Shown here: positions 61,878 through 64,000 of the stretch, piece by piece
Layout of the letters: every line of letters begins with the position of its first letter
How positions within the stretch are numbered: position 1 is the first letter of the stretch
Assembly: GCF_030035675.1 (NCBI RefSeq)
Contig: NC_084493.1
Coordinates: 19,879,822 to 19,943,821 of the forward strand
Source: Rhineura floridana
Lineage: Eukaryota > Chordata > Lepidosauria > Squamata > Rhineuridae
Direction of reading: 5' to 3'
DNA length: 64,000 nt
Notes under the pieces: model-generated
The model's database searches: none
The model's input: the letters and a program-made list of their open reading frames with translations, nothing else
Told to the model about the DNA's origin: nothing
Made by a program: the position numbers and the translations under genes

Positions 61878-64000
61878 TTTATTTATTTATTTATTTATTT
61901 TATTAGATTTTTATACCGCCCGACTAGCATTAGCTCTCTGGGCGGTGTACAACAAAATATAAAAATACAAAAACATCTCAAAATCTCATAATAAAATACA
62001 GCATAAACATATGTAAAAACAAGAAATCAGAAACAGTTACAACAAAATTTAAAACTAAAACAAGTTACATATTAAAATGCCATAGCAAAGAGGAAGGTTT
62101 TAACCTGGCGCCGAAAGGACAACAATGTCGGCACCATACGCACCTCTTCGGGGAGACTGTTCCACAATTCGGGGGCCACCACTGGGTAAGCCCTAGATCT
62201 TGTCACCACCCTCCGAGCCTCCCTATGAGACGGAACTCGGAGGAGGGCCTTCGATGTAGAGCGTAGTGTACGGGCAGGTTCATATTGGGAGAGGTGTTCC
62301 GACAAGTATTGTGGTCCCGCGCCGTATAGGGCTTTATATGTTAGAACCAACACTTTGAATCTAGCCTGGAAGCATATTGGCAGCCAGTGCAAGCGAGCCA
62401 GAACAGGTGTTATGTGTTCCGACCGCCTGGTTCCCGTTATTAATCTGGCCGCCACATTTTGGACAAGCTGTAGCTTCCGAACTGTCTTCAAAGGCAGCCC
62501 TACGTAGAGCGCATTGCAGTAATCCAGTCGCGAGGTTACGAGAGCATGTACGACTGATGTTAGGTCCTCCCTGCTCAGATAGGGATGTAGCTGGGCCACC
62601 AGCCGAAGCTGGTAGAAAGCATTCTGTGCCACCGATGCCACTTGGGCCTCAAGTGACAGGGAAGGATCTAAAAAGACTCCCAGACTACGAACCCGGTCCT
62701 TTAGGGGGAGTGTAACCCCATCCAGGACAGGTGTATATCCACCATCCGATCAGGGAAGCCGTTCACCAGCAGCATCTCAGTCTTGTCTGGATTGAGCTTC
62801 AGTTTGTTAGCTCTCATCCAGTCCATTATCGCAGCCAGGCAACAGTTCAGCACATTGACAGCCTCACCTGAAGAGGATGAAAAGGAGAAATAGAGCTGCG
62901 TGTCATCAGCGTACTGGTGGCAACGCACTCCATAGCTCCTGATGACCGCACTCAACGGCTTCATATAGATGTTGAAAAGCATGGGAGACAGAACCGAACC
63001 CTGCGGGACTCCACATTGCAGAGCCCACGGTGTCGAGCAATGTTCCCCAAGCACAACCCTCTGGAGACGACCCGCTAAGTAGGAGCGGAACCACTGCCAA
63101 ACAGTACCCCCAACTCCCAGCTCCCCAAGCCTCTCCAGAAGGATACCATGGTCGATGGTATCAAAAGCCGCTGAGAGATCAAGGAGGATCAACAGAGTTA
63201 CACTCCCTCCGTCCCTCTCCCGACATAGGTCATCATACAGGGCGACCAAGGCTGTCTCAGTGCCGAAACCGGGCCGAAACCCTGATTGAAACGGATCTAG
63301 ATAATCAGTTTCATCCAATAGCGCCTGGAGCTGGCCAGCAACCACTCGTTCCAAGATCTTGCCCAGGAATGGAACATTTGCTACTGGTCTGTAGCTGTTG
63401 AAATTTTCCGGGTCCAAGGAAGGTTTTTTCAGGAGTGGTCTTACTGTCGCCTCCTTCAGACAGCCAGGGACCACTCCCTCTCGTAAAGAGGCATTTATCA
63501 CTTCCCTGGCCCAACCAGATGTTCCATCCCTGCTAGCTTTTATTAGCCAAGAGGGGCAAGGATCTAGTACCAGTGTGGTTGCACGTACCTGTCCAAGCAC
63601 CTTGTCCACGTCCTCGAGCTGAACCAACTGAAACTCATCCAATAAAACATGACAAGACTGCGCTCCAGACGCCTCATTCGAATCATCTGCTATAAATTGG
63701 GAGTCTAAGTCCCGGCGGATGCATAAGATCTTATTCTGGAAGTGTCCAGCGAACTCATTGCAGCGGACCATCGATGACCCTACCATGTCCTGAGGGCTAG
63801 TATAGAGTAACCCTCGGACAACTCTAAACAGCTCCACTGGGCGGGAAAGAGATGACCTAATAGTGGCAGCGAAATACTGTTTTTTCGCCACCCTCACCGC
63901 TTCTAAATACTGCTTAGTGGAAACACTTACCAGCGCATGGTTGCATCCATCGGGAGTTACTCTTCCTGCTTCTAAGGAGTTCAGGGTGATGCACATGCTC
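61878..64000 (-). mobile_element. L2-type LINE, large antisense copy running off the window
   Basis: The antisense frame 63996-62701 (431 codons, continuing past the edge) carries RT: LKEATVRPLLKKPSLDPENF, YRPVANVPFLGKILERVV, FQSGFRPGFGTETALVAL, LLDLSAAFDTIDHGILLERL, GVPQGSVLSPMLFNIYM, QYADDTQLY (YADD at 62919-62908). After one frameshift near 62730 the frame down to 62072 gives the C-terminus (DYCNALYVGLPLKTVRKLQL, LWNSLPEEVR, SFRRQVKTFLFAMAF). The 3' UTR and (TTTA)n tail end at about 61878. The endonuclease domain would lie to the right of the window. Confidence 0.93.

Overview
The window is animal nuclear DNA, almost certainly from a squamate reptile (lizard or snake). Three genes with ordinary GT-AG introns lie head to tail on the + strand: SNRPA1 (complete, 9 coding exons), SELENOS (complete, 6 coding exons, in-frame UGA selenocysteine codon) and CHSY1 (first coding exon only; the rest lies beyond the right edge). 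From established knowledge, the human 15q26.3 block has the same order and orientation. The squamate assignment rests on the repeats: BovB LINEs, SINEs with BovB-like tails, many tRNA-Ala-like SINEs, CR1 and L2 3' ends, and abundant hairpin-shaped hAT-like MITEs.

Layout. 1-2.4 kb: intergenic repeats, including a BovB fragment nested in an older repeat, then the SNRPA1 promoter. 2.4-13.8 kb: SNRPA1 (255 aa), its introns carrying L2, SINE and MITE insertions. 13.8-17.6 kb: intergenic. 17.6-37.4 kb: SELENOS (185 aa including Sec). Its first intron is about 11 kb and over half of that is one nearly intact 6.0 kb non-LTR retrotransposon (20141-26166), flanked by a 13-bp target duplication. The same intron holds a hammerhead-like motif beside an inverted pair of composite SINEs. 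37.4-54.2 kb: a repeat-rich gap between SELENOS and CHSY1, full of nested insertions (BovB in a MITE, CR1 in a palindromic MITE, L2 ends in palindromes). 54.2-55.6 kb: GC-rich CHSY1 promoter and 5' UTR. 55.6 kb to the end: CHSY1 exon 1 and the start of intron 1, with a dense run of SINEs and MITEs, a CT/CA/GA microsatellite, and a large antisense L2 copy that runs off the window.

The three host genes act in separate processes: U2 snRNP assembly and splicing (SNRPA1), ER-associated degradation and redox (SELENOS), and chondroitin sulfate chain synthesis in the Golgi (CHSY1). Their adjacency looks like ancestral synteny rather than functional coupling. I recognised no CRISPR array, rRNA gene, genuine tRNA gene, or LTR/endogenous viral element.
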